From contig NZ_RHHP01000001.1 of assembly GCF_003710815.1 (NCBI RefSeq), positions 496,001-560,000 on the forward strand: a stretch of DNA of 64,000 nucleotides. Direction: 5' to 3'. The stretch comes from Brevibacillus centrosporus (lineage in GTDB: Bacteria > Bacillota > Bacilli > Brevibacillales > Brevibacillaceae). Numbering within the stretch: position 1 is the first letter of the stretch; every line of letters begins with the position of its first letter. A program made the translations under genes and the position numbers. This document shows, in pieces, positions 41,878-50,332 of the stretch. A model generated the notes under the pieces. The model was not told the DNA's origin. It worked only from the letters and a program-made list of their open reading frames with translations, and did no database searches.

Positions 41878-41929
41878 CAGGCGTATGCTTTTGGTAGCAA
41901 AACTTTCCTACCTTGAGGGAGGGGACTAT

Positions 41930-42859
41930 ATGGAGTCCATTCACTATGTCGAAAAAATAAGGAAGTTCAACCGTTATTATGCGAACGTACTCGGGAAAAT
42001 TGATCAAGAAATTTACAATCCGTCTTTTCCGCTCACGGAAGCAAGGGTCATTTCCGAAATTCACTATAGTCCTGGCTGCACAGCAACAGAAATTCGTGAA
42101 AAGCTGGGGGTAGACCGGGGCTACATGAGTCGAATCCTTCAGCGCTTCGAAGAGGAACAGCTGATTCTCAAAAAGCAGTCCCTCGAAGACAAGCGGCAAT
42201 ATGCCCTCTTTCTCACGGAAAAGGGAACTGGCGTTTTCGAGGAGCTGGTGGATCGCGCCAATCGCGGTGTCGACAAAATGATTCAGAACATCCCAGAAAC
42301 GGATTTGACAAAGCTCGTCTCCTCCATGGAGACGATAGTCACTATTTATACGAAAGAACAGGCGTCGCCTGTGACCGTAACCATTCGTCCTTTTCAGCCT
42401 GGAGATGTTGGCTACGTCGCCTATTTGCACGGAAGATACTACAGCCAAAACTATCAGTTCGGAAAAATATTTGAGTATTACGTCATGAAAGGCCTGACCG
42501 AATTCCTTTACGATTCGGAGAAAGGACAGCTCTGGATTGCGGAAGTGAATGGTCAGATCGCTGGCTCAATCGCCATTACGAAGGCTGAGGACACAGTCGC
42601 CCAGCTGCGCTGGTTCATTTTAGATGAACCCTTTCAAGGCATTGGTTTGGGGAAAAAGCTCATGGAAACGGCCCTTCGCTTCTGCGTGGAGCAAAATTAC
42701 AAGCATGTGTACTTATGGACCGTATCCTCGCTGGCCGCTGCTCGATCCCTTTACACGAAATATCAATTTGTACGAACGGAAGAAAAACCAAATGACGAGT
42801 GGAGCGGTACGCAAATGATCGAGGAACGTTGGGATCTCGATTTGACGACCACTCCCTAA
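41930..42859 (+). CDS. MarR-type regulator fused to a GNAT acetyltransferase
   Basis: A 309-residue two-domain protein. Residues 1-145 are a MarR winged helix (FPLTEARVISEIHYSPGCTATEIREKLGVDRGYMSRILQRFEEEQLILKKQSLEDKRQYALFLTEKG). Residues 150-309 are a GNAT domain with acetyl-CoA motif A QGIGLGKKLMETAL and WTVSSLAAARSLYTKYQF. Such fusions occur widely, but their acetyl acceptor is mostly unknown. ATG at 41930 follows GAGGGAGGGG. The paired TTGAC-GTCAA sites in front suggest self-regulation and perhaps control of the divergent operon. Confidence 0.9.
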   Translation: MESIHYVEKIRKFNRYYANVLGKIDQEIYNPSFPLTEARVISEIHYSPGCTATEIREKLGVDRGYMSRILQRFEEEQLILKKQSLEDKRQYALFLTEKGTGVFEELVDRANRGVDKMIQNIPETDLTKLVSSMETIVTIYTKEQASPVTVTIRPFQPGDVGYVAYLHGRYYSQNYQFGKIFEYYVMKGLTEFLYDSEKGQLWIAEVNGQIAGSIAITKAEDTVAQLRWFILDEPFQGIGLGKKLMETALRFCVEQNYKHVYLWTVSSLAAARSLYTKYQFVRTEEKPNDEWSGTQMIEERWDLDLTTTP

Positions 42860-42868
42860 CAACACAGG

Positions 42869-42903
42869 AAAACGCTTCTTCTCATTTTAAGAAGAAGCGT
42901 TTT
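42869..42903. terminator. Bidirectional terminator
   Basis: AAAACGCTTCTTC / GAAGAAGCGTTTT arms after the MarR-GNAT gene and after the converging Gly-rich gene. Confidence 0.85.
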
Positions 42904-42917
42904 GCCATGAAGGCTGT

Positions 42918-43489
42918 TTAGTCGTTTCCGTTGCCGTCGTCTTCGCCGGAATCTCCATTGTATTTCCCTTTGTCTGCTCCGTTGTTGCCGTTGTTGCCGT
43001 TATTTCCTCCGTTATCCTTTCCATTTTCACCGTTGTTTCCATTATTTCCGTTGTTACCCGGACTAGTACCGCCGTTTCCACCATTTTTGCTGCCATTTCC
43101 TTCGCCTGTGCCTTGGCCGCCACCTTTACCGGCTCCACCACCAAAGCCACCACCTTGGCCTGCTCCGCCGCCTTTCCCGCGTGCTCTTGGGGCTTTTACA
43201 TGCTCATAGGAGTACACAATCGATTGAAAGGTTCTCTCATCTACAGACCCTGAGTTACATCGTCGTAGTAACCGTTGATGGTTCCAGCGTAGCTGCCCAG
43301 TGACTTCAGCATGCCTTGCAGAACGAAGATGTCTGGTCCATGCGCTCCTTTCCCTACCGCTAAGCTGCCACTTGGCAAGGACAATGTGAGCGTGAGTACG
43401 AGGAGTCCTGCACTCACCTTCCGGATGAATCCCTTTCTTAAACCCGTTTTTTGTTCCTTTGACGCAAAAATGCTCTTTCCCTTAATCAT
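42918..43489 (-). pseudogene. Secreted peptidoglycan-binding-like protein with Gly/Asn-rich tail, frameshifted
   Basis: The upstream frame (from ATG 43489) encodes a signal peptide (KGFIRKVSAGLLVLTLTLSLPSGSLA) and the start of a PG_binding_1-like domain (GPDIFVLQGMLKSLGSYAGTINGYYDDVTQ), then stops at 43241. The domain continues without a gap in a second frame (SVDERTFQSIVYSYEHVKAP), then a Gly/Lys and Asn-Gly-Asn repeat tail ending at 42918. One missing G in the GGG at about 43252 would join the two. It is therefore a single gene with a one-base deletion, a sequencing error, or a slippage site. Confidence 0.75.
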
Positions 43490-43588
43490 GCAACAGACAT
43501 CTTCCTTCAAAGGTCATATGTAGTGGTAAACCCCCCTTACTATTCCCAACTTCGCCAATTGATTACGTCCTTTTCACAGGGATTTCCG

Positions 43589-43616
43589 AAAAAAAAGAAG
43601 CGACCTACGTCGCTTC
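43589..43616 (-). terminator. Terminator after the CapA-like gene
   Basis: Minus strand GAAGCGAC-GTAG-GTCGCTTC followed by eight T. Confidence 0.85.
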
Positions 43617-43653
43617 GTCATTGCGAAAAACCTCGCGATTGCAGGCGTTCCTC

Positions 43654-44955
43654 TCAGTCAATCAAGACTTTTCCTACGCCATTCTCCCACTCGATTTTCG
43701 TACCATATGGCTCGCTCAACTCCTGAAGATGCTCCAGGATCTTTTTCTGCTTGGAAAGCGTTGGCCATCCTCTCTGATAGCGCAAAGTCCCATATCCCAA
43801 CTCAATGGGATAGAGCAGCAGCTCTTTCAAGCGACCGTCTTCCATTCGCCAGTAAGGAATAACGGATTCCCACACGTATGGATTGACCCCCAAACCTTTC
43901 TTGTTGTGGTCGGTACGAGTATCAAATGCGTCTGCTACCGTCGCTTCATGGCCCAAGCTGTACTTCTCATAAAAATCAGCCGGCAATCGATGAACCGTTT
44001 CGTTTTGAAAAATGAAATTGCCCAAGCTGTAAAAGATGGGACGATTGCGATAGATTTCAATTCCACGCAAGATGTGCGGACCGTGTCCAAGGACAGCATC
44101 TGCACCGCCATCGATGCAAGCGCGTGCCATCGACTCGAAAAAAGCTGCCGAAGCTGCCTTGTTTTCGCCTTCCATCTCGTGGGAATGGATACTCACGATG
44201 ACGTAGTCTGCTTGACGCTTTGCTTCTGAAATGGATCGCAGCATGCGTTGCTTGTCGGCATCGACCGGCACAGTCGTGCATGCTGCCGCTTCCCCTGCGA
44301 CAAAGCGATGCGCGCCGAAGCGAATCGAAGTACCATTGCTTGGGACCGCAAAGCCTTCCTTGACATCCAGATTGTAGGACGCATTGATCGGAATCAAACG
44401 GCTGATCCGGTCAAGATGAGCGAAATCCTCCTGCGGCAAGGTGTAGGTCGTCTCATAGCGCAAAGGATTTACGCCAGGACGTCCTGGCATGTCTGGCCGC
44501 TGCTCCCCGGCAATCCATGATTCGTGGAAAGTGGATGTAGCCGCTACTAATGCCACGCGGCCAGAAGGGCAATCCAGATAAACTGGCTGGCTCGCCTCCG
44601 CGAGATTCAAGCCGACTCCGGCATGGCTGATCCCGTATTCGTCCAGATACTTCCGAGTTGCTTCCAGCCCGCCGTAAGCGTAGTCCATCGTATGATTATT
44701 TGCCCATGCCATGATGTTGAAGCCATAAGCCTGCAAATCCGCCAGCACTTCCGGCTGCGCCATCGCCCAGGTCCCGCCGCTAAAAGCAAAGGGAAACCCC
44801 TCCAAACGATGGGTGGTCACTTCCAGATTCGTGAAACGAAATTCTGCTTCCCCGATCAGATTTGCGATCGAACGAAACGACTCCGACGATCGATCCGGTA
44901 GACGTCGCGTAATAAAGCTGTCTCCGGTCGCGACGAACGTCATGCTGCTTCCCAT
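43654..44955 (-). CDS. CapA family protein, no signal peptide
   Basis: A 433-residue CapA-type metallophosphatase-like protein: MTFVATGDSFITRRL, NLEVTTH, AWANNHTMDYAYGGLEATRKYLDEYGI, VIVSIHSHEMEG, VLGHGPHILRGIEIYRNRPIFYSLGNFIFQ. Unlike the CapA protein at 17 kb it begins directly with the domain, so it is probably cytoplasmic, and is longer at the C-terminus. GGAGGGGG precedes ATG 44955. It ends the operon-like run with the nitroreductase and amidohydrolase; a capsule role is unlikely, and the family may include other amide or phosphate hydrolases. Confidence 0.85.
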   Translation of the reverse strand: MGSSMTFVATGDSFITRRLPDRSSESFRSIANLIGEAEFRFTNLEVTTHRLEGFPFAFSGGTWAMAQPEVLADLQAYGFNIMAWANNHTMDYAYGGLEATRKYLDEYGISHAGVGLNLAEASQPVYLDCPSGRVALVAATSTFHESWIAGEQRPDMPGRPGVNPLRYETTYTLPQEDFAHLDRISRLIPINASYNLDVKEGFAVPSNGTSIRFGAHRFVAGEAAACTTVPVDADKQRMLRSISEAKRQADYVIVSIHSHEMEGENKAASAAFFESMARACIDGGADAVLGHGPHILRGIEIYRNRPIFYSLGNFIFQNETVHRLPADFYEKYSLGHEATVADAFDTRTDHNKKGLGVNPYVWESVIPYWRMEDGRLKELLLYPIELGYGTLRYQRGWPTLSKQKKILEHLQELSEPYGTKIEWENGVGKVLID

Positions 44956-44997
44956 TCGCGCCCCCTCCTGCATCTCTTCTCCTGATGCGTCTCTCTC

Positions 44998-45738
44998 TTA
45001 GGTCAGTCGCATTCCTTGTTCTTTGATAAATTGCGTCACGTGCGCCCGACGCGGCTTGTTGACATAGTCTGCCATCTGTTTTGTCCAGCCATCTGTACGT
45101 GTACCGTTGCTGCGCTGGCTGTAGTACTCCGAGGAGGTTTGCTCGTACTCCTCCAATGCGCCTGCGATCAGCTCTTCCTGATACCGCTCCTCGTGGATGA
45201 CCGCTCGCTGTGGCAGCCGAGGCTTTTGCTGAACGTCCTGGGCAGGATAACCCAGGCACATGCCCATGATCGGCACAGTCAAAGCTGGAAGGCCAAGAAC
45301 GTCTGCCACTTCCCGCGGGTTGTTGCGGATACCACCAATCATGACGCCTCCCAGGCCATGCGACCGCGCTGCCAGCAACACGTTTTCTGCAGCCAACGCC
45401 GTATCGACAGCACCAACGAGCAGGCTCTCCACTTCATCTGCTGCCAGCGTTTCCCCATGCATCTCGCAAGCTTTTTGCAGCCTGTAGTAATCGGCACAAA
45501 AAACCAGGAACACAGGACACTCAACTACCCAGCGCTGATTTCCACAGAACGCAGACAGCTTTTGTTTTGTATCGCTCGACCGTACGACGATTACGCTATA
45601 GGCTTGCACATTATGCGAGGACGGCGCCCACTGTGCGCAGCTCAAAATGTCTTGCAGGAGCTCCTCCGGGATGGGCTGATCCTGATACTTGCGGATGGAG
45701 CGGTGAGATTGAATTAAACGAGTTACTTCTGTTGACAT
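44998..45738 (-). CDS. NfsA/NfrA-type NADPH-dependent FMN nitroreductase
   Basis: A 246-residue flavoprotein of the oxygen-insensitive nitroreductase family: RLIQSHRSIRKYQDQPIPEELLQDIL (FMN phosphate binding), AQWAPSSHNVQAYSVIVV, GAVDTALAAENVLLAARSHGLGGVMIGGIRNNP and the C-terminal RAHVTQFIKEQGM. Reduces quinones, flavins or nitro compounds with NAD(P)H. GGAGG precedes the ATG. It follows the amidohydrolase by 48 bp; a redox role in the same pathway is possible, but nothing in the sequence shows it. Confidence 0.9.
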   Translation of the reverse strand: MSTEVTRLIQSHRSIRKYQDQPIPEELLQDILSCAQWAPSSHNVQAYSVIVVRSSDTKQKLSAFCGNQRWVVECPVFLVFCADYYRLQKACEMHGETLAADEVESLLVGAVDTALAAENVLLAARSHGLGGVMIGGIRNNPREVADVLGLPALTVPIMGMCLGYPAQDVQQKPRLPQRAVIHEERYQEELIAGALEEYEQTSSEYYSQRSNGTRTDGWTKQMADYVNKPRRAHVTQFIKEQGMRLT

Positions 45739-45786
45739 GTCACGCCTCCCTGATCATGGATGTTCTCTATCAGCATGCCCTTTTCT

Positions 45787-47187
45787 TTACGCCTTTTTGA
45801 CAGGGCGAATCCATTCCCCATTCGGACCGCTCACGATTTCTCCATCCTTCATCACGGTTTGCCCGCGGACAATCGTCGCAACTGGACTGCCTACTCCCCT
45901 CCAGCCATCATAGGCAGTTACCTTGCTCTTGCTGTGCAGCTCTTCGCGTTTAATAACGAATGGACGCTTCATGTCTACGATCGTCAAATCGGCATCCGTC
46001 CCAACCTGCAGAGAGCCTTTTTGCGGGAAGATCCCGAATTGCTTCGCCGGATTTTCCGAAAGGACAGCTGCGACCTGCTGCAATGTCAGTCGATTTTGCG
46101 AGACCGCATTCAGCATGAGCGGTGCCAATGTCTCTACGCCGCACATCCCAGCTGGAATCGACCACAGATCGCCGTCTTTCTCTTGCTCTGTATGAGGCGC
46201 GTGATCTGAGCAGACGATGGTTACGACACCATCTGCAATCCCCTTCCACAGACGCTCTTGGTCCTTCTTGTATTTCACCGGTGGATACACCTTCATGGCC
46301 GGTCCAACTGTCTCGAAGTCTTCGTTGCTCAGGAACAGGTAGTGCGGGCAAGTCTCTGCCGTAATGGGATAGCCTTCTGCCTGTGCTTGCGAAATCAGGT
46401 CCACCGCTTCACCCGTGCTCACGTGCAGGATGTGCAGACGGGCTCCGGTTTCTTTCGCAAACGCAATCCCGGTCTGAACGGTCACGATCTCCGCCAGATT
46501 CGGGCGTCCTTCCAGCAAGGCTTCATAATCGCGGCGGCCACTCTCTTCGACTTTTTTGGTCAAATGCTGGATCAAGTCATTGCTTTCCGCATGGATGGCA
46601 AACACTTGACCCGTTTTCGCCACCTGACGGAACATGTCGAGCACTTCCCCGTCCTTAAATGGCGGAATGACGTTTTCTTCGCCGTCCTTGTAGTTGTACA
46701 TCAGCTGGAACGTCTGGCTATGTACGGCATACCCCCAGAAAAACTTGAATCCGATCACGCCCGCATCGTGCAGGGGGTGCAAATCCTCCAGATTGAGATT
46801 GCCCAGGCAGATCGCCCAGATTCCGTAGTCGACGTGTGCTTTTGGCTTCAAATTGTGAATCTGCTTTTGCAGATTTTCCACGTTGTTGATCGGAGGATTG
46901 GTATTCGGCATTTCGAAAATAGTAGTAATCCCACCGGCTGCCGCTGCCATGCTGGAATGGGCAAAGTCTTCCTTGTAGGTAGCGCCGGGGTCGCGCGAAT
47001 GAACGTGAACGTCGATTAAACCTGGAAGAATGTGAAAGCCACTTGCATCTGTCTCTTCTTTTATCTCTCCTGGCAGCTGCTCTTTCGTAATGGCTGCAAT
47101 TTTCCCAGCCTGAATGTAAATATCCCCTTCGTAGCTTTCATGCGGGGTAACAATTTGTCCATTGCGAATCACGTGATCCCAAACCAT
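45787..47187 (-). CDS. Dihydroorotase/allantoinase family cyclic amidohydrolase
   Basis: Zinc hydrolase of 466 residues: [20 protein letters not shown] (HxH ligands), TTIFEMPNTNPPI, the metal-bridging Lys in GFKFFWGY (about 148), AIHAESNDL, HILHVSTGEAV, and the catalytic Asp in CSDHAPH. The pattern is closest to allantoinase and type I dihydroorotase; it lacks the PGGIDxHTH start of dihydropyrimidinases. It opens a cyclic ureide such as allantoin or dihydroorotate. Its ATG directly follows the PyrD stop (TAA then ATG), so it is coupled to PyrD. A separate pyrC exists in the pyr operon. Confidence 0.88.
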   Translation of the reverse strand: MVWDHVIRNGQIVTPHESYEGDIYIQAGKIAAITKEQLPGEIKEETDASGFHILPGLIDVHVHSRDPGATYKEDFAHSSMAAAAGGITTIFEMPNTNPPINNVENLQKQIHNLKPKAHVDYGIWAICLGNLNLEDLHPLHDAGVIGFKFFWGYAVHSQTFQLMYNYKDGEENVIPPFKDGEVLDMFRQVAKTGQVFAIHAESNDLIQHLTKKVEESGRRDYEALLEGRPNLAEIVTVQTGIAFAKETGARLHILHVSTGEAVDLISQAQAEGYPITAETCPHYLFLSNEDFETVGPAMKVYPPVKYKKDQERLWKGIADGVVTIVCSDHAPHTEQEKDGDLWSIPAGMCGVETLAPLMLNAVSQNRLTLQQVAAVLSENPAKQFGIFPQKGSLQVGTDADLTIVDMKRPFVIKREELHSKSKVTAYDGWRGVGSPVATIVRGQTVMKDGEIVSGPNGEWIRPVKKA

Positions 47188-48126
47188 TTAGCATCCCTCC
47201 GTGGTGTGTTTGCCCGCCGCGACCTGCCCGACGAGCGAATTGATATCGGTTATCCCGTATTGCACCATGTACTGCTTGATTTCCTCCAAAATATCGAGCA
47301 TCGCTGTCGGTTGGACAAAGCTCGCAGTCCCCACCTGCACGGCGCTCGCTCCCGCCAGAATCATTTCGAGTGCATCCTCACCATTCATCACGCCTCCGCA
47401 GCCGATGATCGGCAGATTTGTGACCTGATGGACCTGATAAATCATGCGAACGATGATCGGCTTGACGGCAGGACCAGACAGCCCTCCGAGAACATTCCCG
47501 ATACGGGGCCGACGTGTATGGACATCGATCGCCATCGCCAGCAGCGTATTTGCCACGTTCAAGCCGTCCGCGCCGCCTGCTTCGGCGGCCAGCGCGATTT
47601 CCTGAATACTGGTCACATTCGGTGTCAGTTTGGCGATGAGCGGTTTTTCCGTTACCTTGCGCACCTCGCTGATCAGCTCGCGGGTCAGCTTGGCATCCAT
47701 CCCGAACGCTGCGCCATTTCCTTTCAGATTCGGGCAGGAAATGTTCAGCTCTAGCGCCGCCACTTCCTTTGTCCCCGCGATGATCGAAGCCATTTCCGCG
47801 AATTCGTCGATCGAGTCTGCCGAAATGCTCGAAATCAGAGGAGTTTGATAGCGACCATAGTACGGAATGACATTTTCCATGTAGTAATCGATGCCCTTGC
47901 TCTGAATACCGATGGAGTTGATCATTCCGGCAGGCGTCTCGCATACGCGCGGAGTCGCATTGCCCTTTCGCGGATGCTTCGTAATGCTTTTCGGCACTAC
48001 GGCACCAAGCTGGTTAAAGTCGATGATTCCTTCCATGTCTTCCCCGAAAGCTCCGGAGGCAGGCATGATGGGGTTTGCGAGCGTAAGACTACCGATGTTC
48101 ACAGACATTTTCAGCTCCGTCGTCAT
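47188..48126 (-). CDS. pyrD: Dihydroorotate dehydrogenase, class 1B catalytic subunit
   Basis: A 312-residue FMN enzyme: NPIMPASGAFG, PKSITKHPRKGN, ETPAGMINSIGIQSKGID, the catalytic Cys at about 131 in ELNISCPNLKGNG, and GGLSGPAVKPIIVRMI ... GCGGVMNGEDALEMILAGASAVQVGTA for FMN phosphate. Class 1B enzymes pair with PyrK and use NAD, so the reaction can run from orotate to dihydroorotate. It overlaps pyrK by ATGA and abuts the amidohydrolase. Found here rather than in the pyr operon, which lacks it, so it is either the biosynthetic enzyme displaced or a catabolic paralogue. Confidence 0.92.
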   Translation of the reverse strand: MTTELKMSVNIGSLTLANPIMPASGAFGEDMEGIIDFNQLGAVVPKSITKHPRKGNATPRVCETPAGMINSIGIQSKGIDYYMENVIPYYGRYQTPLISSISADSIDEFAEMASIIAGTKEVAALELNISCPNLKGNGAAFGMDAKLTRELISEVRKVTEKPLIAKLTPNVTSIQEIALAAEAGGADGLNVANTLLAMAIDVHTRRPRIGNVLGGLSGPAVKPIIVRMIYQVHQVTNLPIIGCGGVMNGEDALEMILAGASAVQVGTASFVQPTAMLDILEEIKQYMVQYGITDINSLVGQVAAGKHTTEGC

Positions 48127-48908
48127 CCCAGCACCACCTTCTCCAACGGGAACACCGGGCCTTCCTTGCATACCCGAACCGTTTTCAAATACTCTCCATC
48201 ACGCACATCACAGACGCAGGCAAAGCAGACTCCCATCGCACAGCCCATGTGCTCCTCCAGCGCGATCTGCCCGGGAATACCGTGCTGGGCTGTGATCTCC
48301 TGCAGCAATCGCGACAGCCGCTTGGAGCCGCAAGTGAAAGCTGCTTGGATCGGATGCTCAGCCAACAGACTCTCGATCTGTTCCCGAACCGAGTCCACGC
48401 CGCTCGTCTGCTCCTCATCTGTTACGAAAAGCACTTTGGCTCCAAATCCTTGCAATGTCTCTGCTGCCAGCAGATCATTTCTCGAGCGCGCACTGAGTAT
48501 CGCAACCGCCTGAACACCTTTTTCTGCCGCATCCTGGGCAAGTGCAGCAAGCGTTGCGATCCCTACTCCGCGAGCCAGCAGCAAAATCGTTTTCCATTCG
48601 TCTTCCAGCACAAAAGGGGTACCCAACGGACCAAATACATCCACCGAGTCTCCTGCCTGCATCAGCGTGAGCCTTTGCGTGCCAGCCCCTTTGACCAGAT
48701 ATAAAAACTCCAGCGTTTTCTCTTCCCGGTTGATCCGATAGATGCTGAACGGGCGGCGTAAAAACGGATTCAGATCATGACCGCAGCGAAGCTGGAAAAA
48801 CTGACCAGGCATTACGGGTTCAGTCAGCTCGCTGGCATCCACCTTCATGTGCCAATACCGCTGGCTCACCTGCTGATTGGAGCAAATTTTCATCTGAATC
48901 GGCTTCAT
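48123..48908 (-). CDS. pyrK: Dihydroorotate dehydrogenase electron-transfer subunit
   Basis: A 261-residue FAD/2Fe-2S protein that passes electrons between PyrD and NAD. It has the FAD motif RPFSIYRIN, the NAD-binding-domain segment LLLARGVGIATLAALAQDA and, at the C-terminus, four cysteines for the cluster (HMGCAMGVCFACVCD and RVCKEGPVF). Its start overlaps the M20 gene stop and its stop overlaps the pyrD start (both ATGA). This four-gene coupling argues that it works with the hydrolases beside it. Length is normal. Confidence 0.92.
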   Translation of the reverse strand: MKPIQMKICSNQQVSQRYWHMKVDASELTEPVMPGQFFQLRCGHDLNPFLRRPFSIYRINREEKTLEFLYLVKGAGTQRLTLMQAGDSVDVFGPLGTPFVLEDEWKTILLLARGVGIATLAALAQDAAEKGVQAVAILSARSRNDLLAAETLQGFGAKVLFVTDEEQTSGVDSVREQIESLLAEHPIQAAFTCGSKRLSRLLQEITAQHGIPGQIALEEHMGCAMGVCFACVCDVRDGEYLKTVRVCKEGPVFPLEKVVLG

Positions 48909-50206
48909 GCACTCTCCCCCATCTGCTCAGGCTGGGTTTTCTCTCGTTCTTCTCGCTGCGGTTGACCGTTCGCATCCAAAACAACGGCCCACTTTTTGAT
49001 TTCTTGCTCCAATAGACGGGCACCGACGCCGATCTGCTCCCAAGAGGTGTACTCCTCCCGATGGTGGCTCACACCGTCTCTGGACGGGACGAAAATCAGC
49101 CCGGTCGGCCAGCGTCTCGCCATATTCATCGCGTCGTGACCAGCGCCACTTGCCATTTTCAAATACGATATTCCCAATTCCCGGCAGCCCTCTTCCAGCG
49201 ACTGCGTCACTTCTTCACTCAGGAGAACGGGTTGCTCGTCGCTGAGCATCGTCCACTCGACTTTCACGCCGCGCTTCTCCTCTACATGACGGAATCCAGC
49301 GTACAGCTTGTTTAGGACCGTCTTTTTGGAATGCACATGGGTGCCGCGGATATCGATCTTCAGCTCTGCCGTATCTGGCACGACATTCATCGCTCCCGGT
49401 TTGACGACACACACACCAACCGTCCCAACTGTACCGTGCTCTATCTCAGCGAGGGCAGCCGCTTCGAGGATGAGCCCGATTTCTGCCGCAGCCAAAAAGG
49501 CATCCTGACGCTGATCCATCGGCGTCGTCCCTGTGTGGGAGGCTTTCCCCTGAATACGCACCTGCAGCCTGGTCGGAGCTGCTATGCCGTGAACAATCCC
49601 TACTTGAATTTCCGCTTTTTCCAAAACAGGCCCCTGCTCGATGTGCATCTCCAGAAATACCTTCAGATCCTCGGCGGCCCTTGCGGCTTCAGTCAGCGGC
49701 CATCCATTCAACGAACATTCAGACAACGCATCGCGAAACGTCTTTCCATCATGATCTAGCAGACCTGATACGCCATCTATGTCCAGCTCGCCGATCATCG
49801 CTTTACTCCCTACTGTTGAGACCCCAAACCGAGAAGACTCTTCGCAGGCAAAGCAAATGATCTCGATAGGATGCCTGGTCACAATCCCCTGATCATCCAA
49901 AGAGCAGATCGCTTCGAATGCAGCCACCACGCCGATGATCCCGTCGTAGGAGCCGCCCTCGAAAACGGCATCCAGGTGGGAACCGCTCGCAACCGCAGGC
50001 AAATGGGGCTCCTGGCCCTCTCTTCTCGCAATCAGATTGCCGCTGGCGTCCATACGAACACTCATCCCACGCGCTTCACACATCATCGCTAACCGACGAA
50101 CGGCCTGTCGTTCCTGCGGCGTATAGGCGAGCCTCATAACGCCTTTGTCTGAATAGCCAATTTGATTCAATTCGCGCCACGTCTGTTCCAATCGTTCCAG
50201 ATTCAT
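48905..50206 (-). CDS. M20 family Zn-dependent carbamoyl-amino-acid/allantoate-type amidohydrolase
   Basis: A 433-residue binuclear zinc hydrolase: GVMRLAYTPQERQA, GSHLDAVFEGGSYDGIIGVVAAFEA (metal ligands), FACEESSRFGVSTVGSKAM (catalytic Glu pair), FLEMHIEQGPVLE, and SGAGHDAMNMARRWPTGLIFVPSRDGVSHHREEY. The family includes N-carbamoyl-L-amino acid hydrolase, beta-ureidopropionase and allantoate amidohydrolase, all of which release NH3 and CO2 from a ureido group. A short extra Gln/Glu-rich tail is present. ATG 50206 follows GGGGG. It is the first gene of the operon with pyrK, pyrD and the cyclic amidohydrolase. Confidence 0.9.
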   Translation of the reverse strand: MNLERLEQTWRELNQIGYSDKGVMRLAYTPQERQAVRRLAMMCEARGMSVRMDASGNLIARREGQEPHLPAVASGSHLDAVFEGGSYDGIIGVVAAFEAICSLDDQGIVTRHPIEIICFACEESSRFGVSTVGSKAMIGELDIDGVSGLLDHDGKTFRDALSECSLNGWPLTEAARAAEDLKVFLEMHIEQGPVLEKAEIQVGIVHGIAAPTRLQVRIQGKASHTGTTPMDQRQDAFLAAAEIGLILEAAALAEIEHGTVGTVGVCVVKPGAMNVVPDTAELKIDIRGTHVHSKKTVLNKLYAGFRHVEEKRGVKVEWTMLSDEQPVLLSEEVTQSLEEGCRELGISYLKMASGAGHDAMNMARRWPTGLIFVPSRDGVSHHREEYTSWEQIGVGARLLEQEIKKWAVVLDANGQPQREEREKTQPEQMGESA

Positions 50207-50290
50207 CGCAACCCCCACATTTCCTACTATCACTAAAGGTGTAGTATGAGGATTCTTGGATCATGATTGAAAAACCTTTGTCCGAGCAGA

Positions 50291-50332
50291 CAAAAAAAGA
50301 GACGATGCATTATCGATAACGATAATCGTCTC
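50291..50332 (-). terminator. Terminator overlapping the end of the PucR gene
   Basis: GAGACGAT / ATCGTCTC arms with an inner ATTATCG-TTATCGATAAT helix and a T-run at 50291-50298. It separates pucR from the M20-pyrKD operon, which must have its own promoter between about 50210 and 50290. Confidence 0.78.

Noticed and set aside
42931..43209. Proline-rich 92-codon plus-strand frame
   Set aside because: Mirror image of the Gly-rich tail coded on the minus strand.
45787..47187. Calling the amidohydrolase a dihydropyrimidinase for a uracil-reductive (Pyd) pathway
   Set aside because: The active-site segments follow allantoinase/dihydroorotase rather than PGGIDxHTH, and the partner PyrD lacks the ferredoxin domain of dihydropyrimidine dehydrogenase; a Pyd role is possible but less likely.
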